NCBI RefSeq assembly: GCF_900010725.2
Contig: NZ_LR734850.1
Location: 1-50,130, forward strand
Source: Planktothrix serta PCC 8927
GTDB taxonomy: Bacteria; Cyanobacteriota; Cyanobacteriia; Cyanobacteriales; Microcoleaceae
DNA length: 50,130 nt
Reading direction: 5' to 3'
The first letter of the stretch is position 1. The number at the start of each line of letters is the position of its first letter. Under the pieces are notes generated by a model. That model was not told the DNA's origin, made no database searches, and saw only the letters and a list, made by a program, of their open reading frames with translations. A program made the position numbers and the translations under genes. Below, in pieces: positions 27,801-36,467 of the stretch.

Positions 27801-28976
27801 GTGCGGTTACGGTCTGCGGCTCGATGTCGCCAACCCTATGATTTTGCGGTGTTTGATCAACAGTTACTCCTGAGTCGGGGTGAACGGTTTGTAGAAGTGA
27901 TTAAAAATGACCCCCGATTGTTGGCGACTAAGTTAATTTTAATGACTTCCATGAATCAACTCACTCAGGCGGAAGAATTATTAGAAAATGGTTTCTCTAG
28001 CTATGTGATTAAACCGTTACGAGCGTCTCGATTATTTGATGCTTTATTAACAGCGATCGCCACTGAAATTTCTAGTCTATTAGAGAAAGATCGATCTCTA
28101 TCTTTACCCGAAAATTCATCTTTATCCACAACCCCCCAATTTAACCTCAAAATTTTATTAGTTGAAGATCATCCGATTAACCAACAAGTGATTTTGAATC
28201 AGTTAAGTTTGTTAGGTTGTGAAGCGGATATTGCAGAAAATGGCGAACAGGCTTTAAAACGCTTAGAATCGACTGATTATGATGTCGTATTTATGGATTG
28301 CCAAATGCCAATTTTAGATGGGTATGCCACAACTCAAGAACTCCGGCGTCGGGAACGTGAAACACCCAACTCCCATAGGATTGTGATTGCTTTAACGGCC
28401 CATGCCTTACCCGTTGATCGCCAGAAGTGTTTAGCGGTGGGCATGGATGACTATATTAGCAAACCCGTTGAACAGGAGGAATTAGAAGCCGTATTGCGCC
28501 ATTGGACAACTCAACAAAGGGGATTGACGGAGGGGGCGAAATCCCAATCTCCTCAATCTGCTGTTGATTTGATTTCATCCTCTGAGGATCAACAGTTAAG
28601 TGCAGAGGAAAATACCAGTCAGGGTCAAAATCTAATGCCTTTTGATTTAAAACGATTACAGACAATTTCACGCGGTAAAATTGAGTTTCAACGGAAACTT
28701 TTAAAACTATTTGTTGACAATGCCCAAACGGATTTAATCAGGATTCGAGAAGCGATCCAAACAGAAGATTATGAGACGTTGGTGACTTGCGCCCATCGTT
28801 TAAAAGGTTCGAGTGGTAATGTGGGAATGCGACATTTTCCAGGTTTTGCTTTCCATTTAGAAGAAAAAGCCCGTCAACAAACTCTAGAAGGTTGTCAGGA
28901 ATTAGTTGATGTTATGGAAGAACAATTAACTGAGGCGATCGCCTTTATTAATACCGATTTATCTCCAACTTCCTAA
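24897..28976 (+). CDS. Multi-PAS hybrid sensor histidine kinase with two receivers and HPt
   Basis: A 1359-residue phosphorelay protein. The N-terminus has two or three hydrophobic segments (about 20-105), then a coiled coil. PAS domains follow at about 140-255, 305-425, 430-550 and 555-670. HisKA has H-box [15 protein letters not shown] with His698. The HATPase domain carries [16 protein letters not shown] and [13 protein letters not shown]. Receiver 1 (about 930-1050) has Asp987 but only one acidic residue at its start (VVDSS). Receiver 2 (about 1080-1205) is canonical with LLVEDHP, Asp1134 (FMDCQMP) and the KP lysine. The HPt domain has His1300 ([10 protein letters not shown]). Signal and output are unknown. 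The REC-kinase gene follows about 100 bp downstream and is a likely partner. Confidence 0.95.
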   Translation: MDTFQLSYSELIYLLKLADNLSNISQVVFAVAVVYLIRNRKNLPFRGSFFLWSTFLILNPGVNLIENQGISEHLILFLLGIKAFILGISTYGLLLLFKIVPIALKIPDFLELQDINQQLKDRLLERQQAKDKLQQEKDFLSALVDQLCEGIVVCDRSGKLIFFNQASREFHGLSEADINTENWAEYYSLYRPDGQTLMPLDEIPLFRALQGETVQNVEMIIHPENRQPRIILANGQAFFNLLGEKLGAVVAMYDITEQKQTQIALEQAKLKLEKRVQERTAELQNTIEQLELAVRECSQVEIALRQSQIQLQSILENTPTVIYAKDNQGNFTLVNRKFETVFNCCSGQVLGQTNFDLFTPEAAQQLNAIEEQVLAENRAIKLEEKIICLHQYRTFLSIKFPLVGSEGIPDGLCSISTDITDRKRIEEKLRLFESAVSRANDAIVITEADPLSVPEPKIIYVNQAFTRLTGYSADEIMGQSLCYLQGPETDQDQLAQIKVSLSKFNPVQVELINYQKDGSKYWVEMSISPVTNQEGQITHFVSVQRDVTHKRLYANTLLRERKQMQQIITDAPFAVAMLDQEFRYIAHSQKWLEDYHLSEESLIGLSHLDIFPNLREYWLNIYHQALAGEVLSCAEDNMDYPDGTQGYIRWAIHPWHIDPTEIGGIIIATYPIDELVKGRESALESVRLKSQFIANMSHEIRTPMNGVLGMAGLLLKTDLTPKQLDFVRAIRTSANHLLTIINDILDFSKLEAKEMVLEKLDFNLDECIETILDLLATQAEEKALELAVLIEPDVCRHLRGDPSRLRQILLNLIGNSIKFTVDGEVVLQVKKISSSGSTIKLYFSVKDTGIGIPQEGQAKIFEAFSQLDASTTRQFGGTGLGLVICKQLVQLMGGEIGVESQWGQGSTFWFTAQFELPNLPQKSDLPKTLSHLKLLVVDSSATVRQSVRSFARSWGMQPDEAAHPDQALVRLRSAARCRQPYDFAVFDQQLLLSRGERFVEVIKNDPRLLATKLILMTSMNQLTQAEELLENGFSSYVIKPLRASRLFDALLTAIATEISSLLEKDRSLSLPENSSLSTTPQFNLKILLVEDHPINQQVILNQLSLLGCEADIAENGEQALKRLESTDYDVVFMDCQMPILDGYATTQELRRRERETPNSHRIVIALTAHALPVDRQKCLAVGMDDYISKPVEQEELEAVLRHWTTQQRGLTEGAKSQSPQSAVDLISSSEDQQLSAEENTSQGQNLMPFDLKRLQTISRGKIEFQRKLLKLFVDNAQTDLIRIREAIQTEDYETLVTCAHRLKGSSGNVGMRHFPGFAFHLEEKARQQTLEGCQELVDVMEEQLTEAIAFINTDLSPTS

Positions 28977-29075
28977 CGGTTGAAAATCCAAGATTGCCTT
29001 TAAAAAGATTGAGGTTTGCCTTTCTTCCTAACCTGAATCGATTGAAACCCTCTATCCCATTTTTACTTCTAATTT

Positions 29076-30353
29076 ATGGCACAGATTTTGGTCGCAGATG
29101 ATGATATTACTACACAATTAATTCTGCAACACGCCCTGGAAGAGCAAGGACATGAAGTGTATACGGCTGAGGATGGAGAAATCGCCCTGAGTTTGGCACA
29201 GAAACACCATCCTAATTTGGTGATTTGTGATTGGATGATGCCCAAAGTTGATGGTTTAGAAGTGTGCAAAACCATTAAAGCTGATCCCCATCTAGCTTCG
29301 GCTTTTTTTATTTTATTGACCGCGAAAGAACAGAGTACGGATCGAATTAAAGGGTTAGATTCGGGAGCCGATGATTTTATTTCTAAACCGATTGAAATTG
29401 AGGAAATTTTAGCGAGAGTTCGGTCGGGATTAAGAATTCATAATTTGAATCAACAGATTTTACAAACCAATCAACAACTAATTCACGCCTTATCTAATTT
29501 AAAACAGGCTCAAGTTCAATTAGTTCAACATGAAAAAATGTTAACTTTAGTGCAGTTTGTAGCGGGAATTGCTCATGAAATTAATAATCCAGTAACGTTT
29601 ATTCGCGGGAATATTGATTATGTTTTAGAATATACTCAAAATTTGTTAGAGGTGGTGCATTTATATCAACATATTTATCCTCAGTCTCAACCCGAAATTC
29701 AGGCTAAATTGCAAGAGCTTGAGGTTGAGTATATTATTCAGGATCTGCCTCAAGTTCTCAAATCAATGCAGCAGGGAACAGAACGAATTAGTAATATTAT
29801 TCAATCTTTAAAGAATTTTTCTCGCTTGGATGAATCGGAGAAAAAATTAGCCGATATTCATCAAGGAATTGATAATACATTATTAATGTTGCAAAGTCGG
29901 ATTAATCAAAATCCAGATCATCCGATTCAAGTGATTAAATTGTATGGGGAAATTTCGCCGATTATTTGTTATCCTAGCCACTTAAATCAAGTGTTTATAA
30001 GTTTGTTAAATAATGCCATTGATGCGATCGCCGAACACCAAAAAAAATCTCCTCTGCTAGAGCCTAAAATTTGGATTAAAACTGAAACCTGTATTTCATC
30101 TAATCCCCATCAAAGCTTAAACCCGTCGGTTAGAATTATGATTCAAGATAATGGTATCGGAATTCCTAAAGAGATCGGTCGTAAAATTTTTGAACCCTTT
30201 TTTACGACAAAACCTGTGGGTTCAGGAACGGGATTAGGTCTAAGTATTGCTTATCAAATTGTTGTGGAAAAACACGGGGGAACCTTCAGATTTCATTCAG
30301 AATTAGGCAAAGGAACGGAGTTTATTATTGAAATTCCTGCCCTTGAATGTTGA
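29076..30353 (+). CDS. Response regulator receiver-histidine kinase
   Basis: A 425-residue soluble protein. An N-terminal receiver (1-120; ADDD acidic cluster, phospho-acceptor Asp52 in CDWMMPK, Lys in SKP) is followed by a coiled coil (about 125-160). A HisKA-type dimerisation domain carries His167 ([14 protein letters not shown]). The HATPase domain has NNAIDAI (N box), DNGIGIP (G1) and [13 protein letters not shown] (G2). This layout, receiver first, is common in cyanobacteria and lets an upstream kinase or HPt modulate the kinase. It lies about 100 bp after the hybrid kinase on the same strand; HPt His1300 of that protein is a plausible phosphodonor for Asp52 (inference). Confidence 0.93.
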   Translation: MAQILVADDDITTQLILQHALEEQGHEVYTAEDGEIALSLAQKHHPNLVICDWMMPKVDGLEVCKTIKADPHLASAFFILLTAKEQSTDRIKGLDSGADDFISKPIEIEEILARVRSGLRIHNLNQQILQTNQQLIHALSNLKQAQVQLVQHEKMLTLVQFVAGIAHEINNPVTFIRGNIDYVLEYTQNLLEVVHLYQHIYPQSQPEIQAKLQELEVEYIIQDLPQVLKSMQQGTERISNIIQSLKNFSRLDESEKKLADIHQGIDNTLLMLQSRINQNPDHPIQVIKLYGEISPIICYPSHLNQVFISLLNNAIDAIAEHQKKSPLLEPKIWIKTETCISSNPHQSLNPSVRIMIQDNGIGIPKEIGRKIFEPFFTTKPVGSGTGLGLSIAYQIVVEKHGGTFRFHSELGKGTEFIIEIPALEC

Positions 30354-30382
30354 AATTTGACTCCATTCCTACCCCAGATTTC

Positions 30383-31354
30383 CTACTCCGCATAAAATTC
30401 GGGTTTTAAATCCCGTTCCATTAAAGCTTCTACTGCCTTTTGGGGAGTAATTTGCTGATTTAAAAGTTGATAAACTTGTCCAGAAATCGGCACAGGAATC
30501 CGTTCTCGATGGGCAATTTCAATTAAAACATTGGTGGTATTAACTCCTTCGGCGGTGCTTCCTAATTCTGTTAATACTTGTTCTAAGGTTTTACCTTCTG
30601 CTAATCCATAACCGACCCGATAATTCCGGCTTAAGGAACTGTTACAGGTGGTTAACATATCTCCTAAACCCGATAACCCAAAAAAGGTTTCTGTTTGTCC
30701 TCCTAAATGGGTTCCAATTCTAATAATTTCGGTTAACGCACGGGTAAGTAAGGCCGATTTAGCATTTGTTCCTAAGTGTAATCCATCACAAACTCCAGCC
30801 GCGATCGCAATCACATTTTTTAAGGTTCCTCCTAATTCTGTTCCCATCGGATCAGAACTGGTATAGACTCGAAATCGATTAGAAGCAAACACCCGTTGTA
30901 CTATTTTTGCCGCCTCTAAATTTTCACTGGCTACCACCGTAGCGGCGGGTAAACCTTGTTGAATTTCGGCGGATAAATTCGGCCCCGATAAGACCACAAT
31001 CGGATGTTGAGGAAACAATGTTCCCCAGAGTTGAGATGGGGTGCGGGTGCTATCAGGATCTAAGCCTTTTGTTGCTGTGACAATCGGAATTTGATCGGGT
31101 AATTTTAGGGTTTGAAGCTGTTGGGCTGTTGTGGCTACTCCTCTCATGGAAATGGCAGAGATTAAGACATCAACTGAATTAACAGTTTCTTCTAAGGAAT
31201 TTCCTAAATGCCGTGACCACAAGCGAACAGTATGACCATTATAACAAGCTAATTGAGCTAAGGCTGAACCCCAAGCTCCTGCACCTAAAATTGCTAAGGT
31301 TAAGGGTTGATCAGACAGAGGAGGGTGAGACATGAGGGTGAAATCTTGGGTCAT
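30383..31354 (-). CDS. gpsA: Glycerol-3-phosphate dehydrogenase [NAD(P)+]
   Basis: Reduces dihydroxyacetone phosphate to sn-glycerol 3-phosphate for membrane lipid synthesis. It has 323 residues. The Rossmann motif GAGAWG is at 24-29, ATKGLDPDS carries an active-site lysine, ELGGTLKNVIAIAAG carries a second, and FFGLSGLGDMLTTC is conserved. Met8 is an alternative start; neither has a good Shine-Dalgarno. It follows the HAD phosphatase gene by 15 bp on the same strand and is almost certainly co-transcribed with it. Confidence 0.96.
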   Translation of the reverse strand: MTQDFTLMSHPPLSDQPLTLAILGAGAWGSALAQLACYNGHTVRLWSRHLGNSLEETVNSVDVLISAISMRGVATTAQQLQTLKLPDQIPIVTATKGLDPDSTRTPSQLWGTLFPQHPIVVLSGPNLSAEIQQGLPAATVVASENLEAAKIVQRVFASNRFRVYTSSDPMGTELGGTLKNVIAIAAGVCDGLHLGTNAKSALLTRALTEIIRIGTHLGGQTETFFGLSGLGDMLTTCNSSLSRNYRVGYGLAEGKTLEQVLTELGSTAEGVNTTNVLIEIAHRERIPVPISGQVYQLLNQQITPQKAVEALMERDLKPEFYAE

Positions 31355-31369
31355 AAAAGGAATAAAAGT

Positions 31370-32107
31370 TTAGAAGGTTTTACCATAATATTGAAGTCCG
31401 TCCAAAATTCCAGAGACTCCGGGTAAATCACTGTAATAAACATTCTTTAAGGTTTGAATTTTTTCGACTAATTTTAATTCTGAGTTCCCCACAGCAATAC
31501 TATTAAGTCCGGTTTCAAATAAGGGTAAATCGTTTAAGGAATCCCCCGATGTAATCACTTGTTGGGGAGACAAATTTAAGAAGTCAATTAGTTTGAGCAA
31601 CGTTGAACCTTTAGCCACACCTTTGGGTAAAATATCTAAATATTTATCCGCCGAAGTAATACACTGAAATCCCGCATCTTGAATTTTTTGGATAATTCTT
31701 TGCTGGTTTTGATCGGGTTGATAATAATAGGAAACACGATATTCTGGGGATAAAGGTTGTAAGGTTAATCCCGGTTCATCGACTAAGAGTTGTTGAGCGA
31801 ATTCGCTAGAATTTCCCCAAATGTTGGCAATCCAATTTTGGACTTCTGCCACAGGTTTTAAGGTTTTTCCCTCATAAACGGTTGTTCCTACATCTCCAAT
31901 GATATAATCCGGTCGCGGAATTCTGAAGTTTTTGTCGTCATATAAACGCAGGGTGAATTCTAAACTTCGACCCGTGACAAAAATTAGTAATAAGCGATCT
32001 CGATGGCTCTCCAAATAGTCATAAAATTCTTGTCGTTCCTGTGGAGAACCTCCTAAAAATGTCCCGTCTAAATCCGTTGCTAAAACTAAAGTGTTATTCT
32101 TAATCAT
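31370..32107 (-). CDS. HAD-IIB sugar-phosphate phosphatase (sucrose-phosphatase-like)
   Basis: Cytoplasmic phosphatase of 245 residues from the ATG at 32107. HAD motifs: I DLDGT, II VTGR, III a lysine in KGSTL, IV GDSLND. The cap region belongs to the IIB (Cof/SPP) subclass. A longer frame reaches 32239, but its extra 44 codons run through a palindromic repeat cluster and are not credible. AAAGGAA lies about 14 bases before the chosen start. It is paired with gpsA. The substrate could be sucrose-6-phosphate or a glycerol-linked compatible solute phosphate; the gpsA link favours the second, but only as inference. Confidence 0.8.
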   Translation of the reverse strand: MIKNNTLVLATDLDGTFLGGSPQERQEFYDYLESHRDRLLLIFVTGRSLEFTLRLYDDKNFRIPRPDYIIGDVGTTVYEGKTLKPVAEVQNWIANIWGNSSEFAQQLLVDEPGLTLQPLSPEYRVSYYYQPDQNQQRIIQKIQDAGFQCITSADKYLDILPKGVAKGSTLLKLIDFLNLSPQQVITSGDSLNDLPLFETGLNSIAVGNSELKLVEKIQTLKNVYYSDLPGVSGILDGLQYYGKTF

Positions 32108-32165
32108 GGTTTTGTTTGGAGTTCCTTTTAGCTTACCTATTTCATCATGATAAAACAAGGAGACC

Positions 32166-32274
32166 GTAGTAAGCCCTTTAGGGCTAAGAGTCCTGAAGGA
32201 CTCACTACTGTAGTAAGCTAAGAGTCCTGAAGGACTCACTACTGTAGTAAGCCCTTTAGGGCTATCTGGGCTAT
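32166..32274. repeat. Cluster of nested short palindromes
   Basis: AGCCCTTTAGGGCT and AGTCCTGAAGGACT palindromes alternate with GTAGTAAGC. The block TAAGAGTCCTGAAGGACTCACTACTGTAGTAAGC occurs in two near-direct copies, giving four strong hairpins within about 110 bp. It lies between the divergent HAD and LysE genes and supplies the false N-terminal extension of the HAD frame. Confidence 0.85.
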
Positions 32275-32314
32275 CTGAATCAGCGACGTCAACACCTCAG
32301 TACATTAATTAATT

Positions 32315-32932
32315 ATGGATATTCGTTTTTTAGTTAAGGGTTTAATCATTGGTTTTTCCATTGCGGCTCCTGTGGGGCCGATTGGGATTTTATGTATTCG
32401 CCGTTCCTTATCTGAGGGATATTGGGTGGGATTTTTTACGGGATTAGGGGCGGCAAGTGCTGATGCTTTATATGGGTTTATTGCTGGATTTGGATTAACT
32501 TTAATTTCTAATTTTTTAGTGAGTCAACAAATGGGATTAAAGTTAATTGGAGGATTATTTTTGTGTTATTTAGGCTTAAAAACAGCCTTGGCAAAACCCG
32601 CAGAATCAGCGGCAACTCCATCAGGAAAAGTTGTGAGTGCCTATGCGTCAACTTTTTTTCTAACGGTTACTAATCCCATGACTATTTTATCTTTTGTTGC
32701 TATTTTTGCAGGATTAGGGTTAGGGAGTACGAATAATTATTGGGATGCGGGAATCCTGGTTTTAGGGGTGTTTTTAGGGTCAGCATTCTGGTGGCTGATC
32801 TTAGTCAGTGGAGTCAGTTTATTTCGGGATAAAATTAGTGCTGATACCCTACAATGGATTAACCGTATTTCAGGAATTCTGATCCTGGGATTTGGTTTGG
32901 CTGCATTATTCAGCCTGACAACAAAGGGTTAA
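32315..32932 (+). CDS. LysE family amino-acid exporter
   Basis: Membrane transporter of 205 residues. It has the LysE/RhtB signature at the start (GLIIGFSIAAPVGPIGILC, then RRSL), six hydrophobic helices, an aspartate within helix 2 (SADALYGF) and the TNP motif (TVTNPMTILSF). Family members export amino acids or related small metabolites; substrate specificity cannot be read from sequence. It is divergent from the HAD-gpsA pair and has no Shine-Dalgarno visible at the ATG. Confidence 0.92.
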   Translation: MDIRFLVKGLIIGFSIAAPVGPIGILCIRRSLSEGYWVGFFTGLGAASADALYGFIAGFGLTLISNFLVSQQMGLKLIGGLFLCYLGLKTALAKPAESAATPSGKVVSAYASTFFLTVTNPMTILSFVAIFAGLGLGSTNNYWDAGILVLGVFLGSAFWWLILVSGVSLFRDKISADTLQWINRISGILILGFGLAALFSLTTKG

Positions 32933-33034
32933 ATTCTATTTTTGCAATTCTTATCCCTGTTCCCTCTTTTAACAACTAATTTAACAGAATAAATACCAAA
33001 AATCCAAAAATATTAGAATTAGAAACCATAAAAA

Positions 33035-33388
33035 TTATTCAACATTCAACTCTAAACCAGGTAAGAATTTTTTTAAGTTTTGTAAAGATTTATCTTGCCA
33101 AGCCACTTCTTTAGAGCCTAAAATGATTAATTTAATATGTGTTTTTTTTCGTAATCCCATGACAAATTTTGACAGTAAACTAATTCCAGAGCTATTAAGA
33201 AAAGATAAACTTCTTAAATCCAGCGTCATGATTTCGGGTTCCGTTGCGGTGACTTTTTCTAGTAAGCTTTTAATCGGTTCATATTCAACAGGCCCCCCTA
33301 AACTTAGTTCACCTTGGAAACAAATTGTGACCGATTCAGGATCATATTGAACGATATGGTCTTCACCTTTAATTTCTTGTATTGCCAT
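33035..33388 (-). CDS. STAS-like anti-sigma factor antagonist (slr1659 superfamily)
   Basis: A 117-residue STAS-fold regulator. The core MTLDLRSLSFLNSSGISLLS carries the SpoIIAA-type site: the serine after Asn in NSSG corresponds to the phospho-serine of D-S-S-G. The N-terminal half has a beta strand ending TICFQGEL. GAGGTAC lies 6 bases before the ATG. It is the last gene of the minus-strand phosphatase operon, about 40 bp after the ATP-binding protein. Expected role: partner-switching target, phosphorylated by the upstream kinase-like protein and dephosphorylated by the PP2C proteins (inference from the SpoIIAA/AB/E logic). Confidence 0.88.
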   Translation of the reverse strand: MAIQEIKGEDHIVQYDPESVTICFQGELSLGGPVEYEPIKSLLEKVTATEPEIMTLDLRSLSFLNSSGISLLSKFVMGLRKKTHIKLIILGSKEVAWQDKSLQNLKKFLPGLELNVE

Positions 33389-33427
33389 TTTTTGTACCTC
33401 TATACCAATTGTGAAAATAACTCAATT

Positions 33428-34021
33428 CTACACGGTCACTTGAGCCATTGTTGTAACTAAAATAATTTTTGGTTGCTCTGATATATATTCAAATTTCCAG
33501 CCGAGTTTGGCTTGATAATCATTGATCATCGTCAGTAAGCCTAAACCCGAAGAATTATTACTTTCATCTTCTGCACTCTGTTCAACCTGATGAATATATA
33601 ACTCATTCGGATCTTCCGTTAATAATTTTTGAATGAAGAATTGAAACTTTTCAGATCCTTCTGAGGTAATTGAATTTGTGGCAAAAATAGCAGCCGTTAC
33701 CGTTTGGGGATTTTCGATGAAGTGAATGCCAAATCTAATCTTAGACTTCACCCTTTCATTATTGAATTTCATGGCATTTTCTAACAATTCATTCGCGACA
33801 TAACTAACGCCACCTTTCCCCTGTTTAATCCGTTTTTCTCGGCTAGGGTTATCGGCATCTAAGGGTAAAAATGTTGAAAAATAATCAGCTACAAAATGAG
33901 CCGATAACAGATTATTGCGCCAGCGTTGTTTAATGGGCCGAGATGTGGGAGTGAACGTCAATTCTAAGGAATCATGATCGGGAGGGAATTGGTGTAAAAA
34001 CTCTCCAAAAATTTGCACCAT
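33428..34021 (-). CDS. Anti-sigma-like ATP-binding protein (slr1658 superfamily)
   Basis: A 197-residue protein of the slr1658 group. It carries a GHKL-type N-box-like motif, VANELLENAMKFNNE, and a C-terminal GLGLLTMINDYQ resembling a G2 box. The intervening G1 motif is weak (FATNSITSEGS). It occurs next to the slr1659-type STAS protein, as in Synechocystis. This places it as the kinase or switch partner of the STAS protein. Degenerate ATP-binding motifs leave open whether it is an active kinase or only a binding partner. It lies 174 bp downstream of the first PP2C gene. Confidence 0.8.
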   Translation of the reverse strand: MVQIFGEFLHQFPPDHDSLELTFTPTSRPIKQRWRNNLLSAHFVADYFSTFLPLDADNPSREKRIKQGKGGVSYVANELLENAMKFNNERVKSKIRFGIHFIENPQTVTAAIFATNSITSEGSEKFQFFIQKLLTEDPNELYIHQVEQSAEDESNNSSGLGLLTMINDYQAKLGWKFEYISEQPKIILVTTMAQVTV

Positions 34022-34195
34022 AATAACTTTATCGGGGTAAAAACAAATGGGTTATCAAATAAGAGCCTTTAGATTTTAGTCAAATTCTGCCCTATAAAAA
34101 CAGAATTTACCTAATTTTAACCCAACAGTACAAAATAATCAAATGATTGAGCACAGATGCCGTTTGCTCTATACTTCCCTTTGAACTCACTCCTC

Positions 34196-36310
34196 CTAGC
34201 GTTGTTTTAAAATTAATAGGGTAATATCATCAAACTGTTTTTGCTCTCCCATAAATGTCCTAACATCTAAAATCACAGCTTTCTTAATATCCTCAGCCGG
34301 ATGTTGCCAATTTTTACTCACAACTTTACACAGTCTTTCTAAACCATATTGGGCTTTTTGAATATTTTTAGCTTCGGTAATCCCATCCGTATAAAGAACA
34401 ATAATATCTCCAATATTTAACTCAATTAACGTTTGACTAATAAATTCAGAAATATCTTCATCTAAACCAATGGGTAATCCCAAATCCATTGTATTAATTC
34501 GTTCAACTTTTCCTCCTTGACGAACAATTAAGATTTCCTCATGCTGACCACTGATGCTGAGATGACCCTTTTTATAATTTAAAATCGCTAAGGTCAGATT
34601 TTTATCCGAATTCATTCGTTGAACATTCCGATAAATAGCCCGGTTCAAAACATTTAAAAATCGAACCGGATCACGTTCTTGAATTTCCTTGAGAACTCGA
34701 ACAGCAGCCTGGGTCATCACCATTAAAATTCCACTTTCTAGTCCATGACCTGTGACATCTCCAATTCCGATTGTCACAACTTCATTCATATATAAAACAT
34801 CATAATAATCTCCTCCGACTTCATAGGCAGGTTCCATATAAACCGCAATTTCTAACCCTTCAATTAAAGCTAATTCTTCCGCTTTGGGTAGGATGAGTTG
34901 CTGCATTCTTTTGAGTAATTCTAATTCACTGCTCATCCGACGATTATCAATTTTTAATCGTTGATTTAAAGCTAAAATTTGAGCATGAGCCGCCGCTAAT
35001 TCGGCTGTCCTTTCCATGACTTTTTGTTCTAATGTCTCAAAGGAATCCTGAAGTTGATTCGCCATTTTATTAAAAGAGTCAGCTAGTTCGGTTAGTTCAA
35101 TAATTTGTTTAATTTTAACCGTTTGATTCAAATCCCCTCTTGTGATTTTTTGAGAAGCCCGATTTAATCTAAGAATAGGCTCAGTAATCCAACGCGCAAT
35201 TAAAATTCCCATCCCCGTTGCGATCGCTAATGCTACTAAACATAACAGAATAGTTTTTTGGGTATTCGCATTAATTTCTTGCATAAAATCTGATTCGGGA
35301 ATGGCAACCACAATCAACCAATTTAAGCCGTATTGATCTTGCCAAGGACTCACCCGGACAAAAATATTTTCCCCATCCCATTTAAAATTTAAAGCTTGTT
35401 CTTTGCGAATTTCACTTAGGTCATTAAACCGTTTTAACAGATATTGACTTGAGGCTTGAATTAACGGATCACGACTTTGAAAAGCACTCAGACGTTGGGA
35501 TTCTCCATTGACTTCTAAATAGGGTTTTTCATCACTTGAACTTGCCACAATCAACCCATTTCGTTCCAAAATAAAAATTTTACTAGAAGGGCTAACTTTT
35601 AACTGTTTGAGAAAATAACTAATTTGGGTTAAAATTAAATCAATTCCCATGACTCCTACTAATTGTTTCTGTTGATTATAAACAGGATAACTAGAGGCAA
35701 TGGAAATCACTTCAGGGCGATCATCCCATTGATAAATTTGACTCCAAATCGGTTGACCGGCTGTGACGGCGTTACTATACCATTCATCTTGTTGAAAAGG
35801 ATATTCTTCCGTGGCAATAACTGTTGTCGGATTACCGTGATTATCTAAAGCATAACGTTGATAACGACCTTGATCTGTTGCTTTCATTAATTCTAAATAC
35901 AGTGTGCCATCATCTTCTCGACCCACTCCTAAAAACACCCCATCAACAGTACCCCAGTTAAAATAACTGAGATTGGGATAGACTTTCATTTGCTTCCAAA
36001 AATGACGCCGAATATTATCTAAATCCTGCGAATTTAGCAGTCCTAATTCCATCAGATTCAGATTCACTTCATTGACCTGAATTGGCACTTCTAAATAATG
36101 ATCTAACTGTTGGCTAATGCGATCGCTGACCTCATTCTGAAGTTTTTGGGCTAAATCATTCACCGCCTGTTGTCCATTTTCAAACGATAGCCACCCCACT
36201 AAGGCAACAGCCATAAAAATTTGCAAGACAAACGGAAAAATCAAAAGATTTCTGAGAGAAATCTTTCTAAAAAAGGAATTAACTGACTGCTGGAGAAATC
36301 GATTTGACAT
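34196..36310 (-). CDS. Cache-HAMP-PP2C (SpoIIE-type) membrane phosphatase, paralogue A
   Basis: A 704-residue signalling phosphatase. Transmembrane helix 1 is at about 20-42. A dCache sensor follows in the periplasm (about 45-340; QQDEWYSNAV, VGVMGIDL, FILERNGLIVAS). Helix 2 is at about 352-372, then HAMP (ARWITEPILRLN, about 373-425), a coiled coil (about 430-470) and a PP2C/SpoIIE domain. Metal-binding aspartates are in EVGGDYYDV, GDVTGHG and LYTDGITEA. It is 50-60% alike to the neighbouring upstream gene by eye. It probably dephosphorylates the STAS protein two genes downstream in response to a periplasmic ligand. Confidence 0.93.
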   Translation of the reverse strand: MSNRFLQQSVNSFFRKISLRNLLIFPFVLQIFMAVALVGWLSFENGQQAVNDLAQKLQNEVSDRISQQLDHYLEVPIQVNEVNLNLMELGLLNSQDLDNIRRHFWKQMKVYPNLSYFNWGTVDGVFLGVGREDDGTLYLELMKATDQGRYQRYALDNHGNPTTVIATEEYPFQQDEWYSNAVTAGQPIWSQIYQWDDRPEVISIASSYPVYNQQKQLVGVMGIDLILTQISYFLKQLKVSPSSKIFILERNGLIVASSSDEKPYLEVNGESQRLSAFQSRDPLIQASSQYLLKRFNDLSEIRKEQALNFKWDGENIFVRVSPWQDQYGLNWLIVVAIPESDFMQEINANTQKTILLCLVALAIATGMGILIARWITEPILRLNRASQKITRGDLNQTVKIKQIIELTELADSFNKMANQLQDSFETLEQKVMERTAELAAAHAQILALNQRLKIDNRRMSSELELLKRMQQLILPKAEELALIEGLEIAVYMEPAYEVGGDYYDVLYMNEVVTIGIGDVTGHGLESGILMVMTQAAVRVLKEIQERDPVRFLNVLNRAIYRNVQRMNSDKNLTLAILNYKKGHLSISGQHEEILIVRQGGKVERINTMDLGLPIGLDEDISEFISQTLIELNIGDIIVLYTDGITEAKNIQKAQYGLERLCKVVSKNWQHPAEDIKKAVILDVRTFMGEQKQFDDITLLILKQR

Positions 36311-36344
36311 AGGCTTTACCCGCTTCGAGAACTCCTCAATAATA

Positions 36345-36453
36345 CGTTGTTGTGCTTGAGCACCCGATTAAGAATACTCAAGCGCAACAACAATTCATCA
36401 ATTATCCGTTGTTGTGCTAAAGCACCCGATTAAGAACACTCAAGCGCGACAAC
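36345..36453. repeat. Tandem ~62-bp duplicated hairpins between PP2C paralogues
   Basis: Two units start at 36345 and 36407. Unit 1 has 15-base arms (36346-36360 and 36377-36391) with one G-U-type exchange. Unit 2 has arms 36408-36422 and 36439-36453. The loop is CACCCGATTAAGAA in both. It lies in the 157-bp spacer between the two phosphatase genes. Confidence 0.85.
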
Positions 36454-36467
36454 GTTGCAATCCGGTG

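Noticed and set aside
32108-32239. N-terminal extension of the HAD phosphatase
   Set aside because: Encoded by palindromic repeats; the HAD core begins right after the ATG at 32107.
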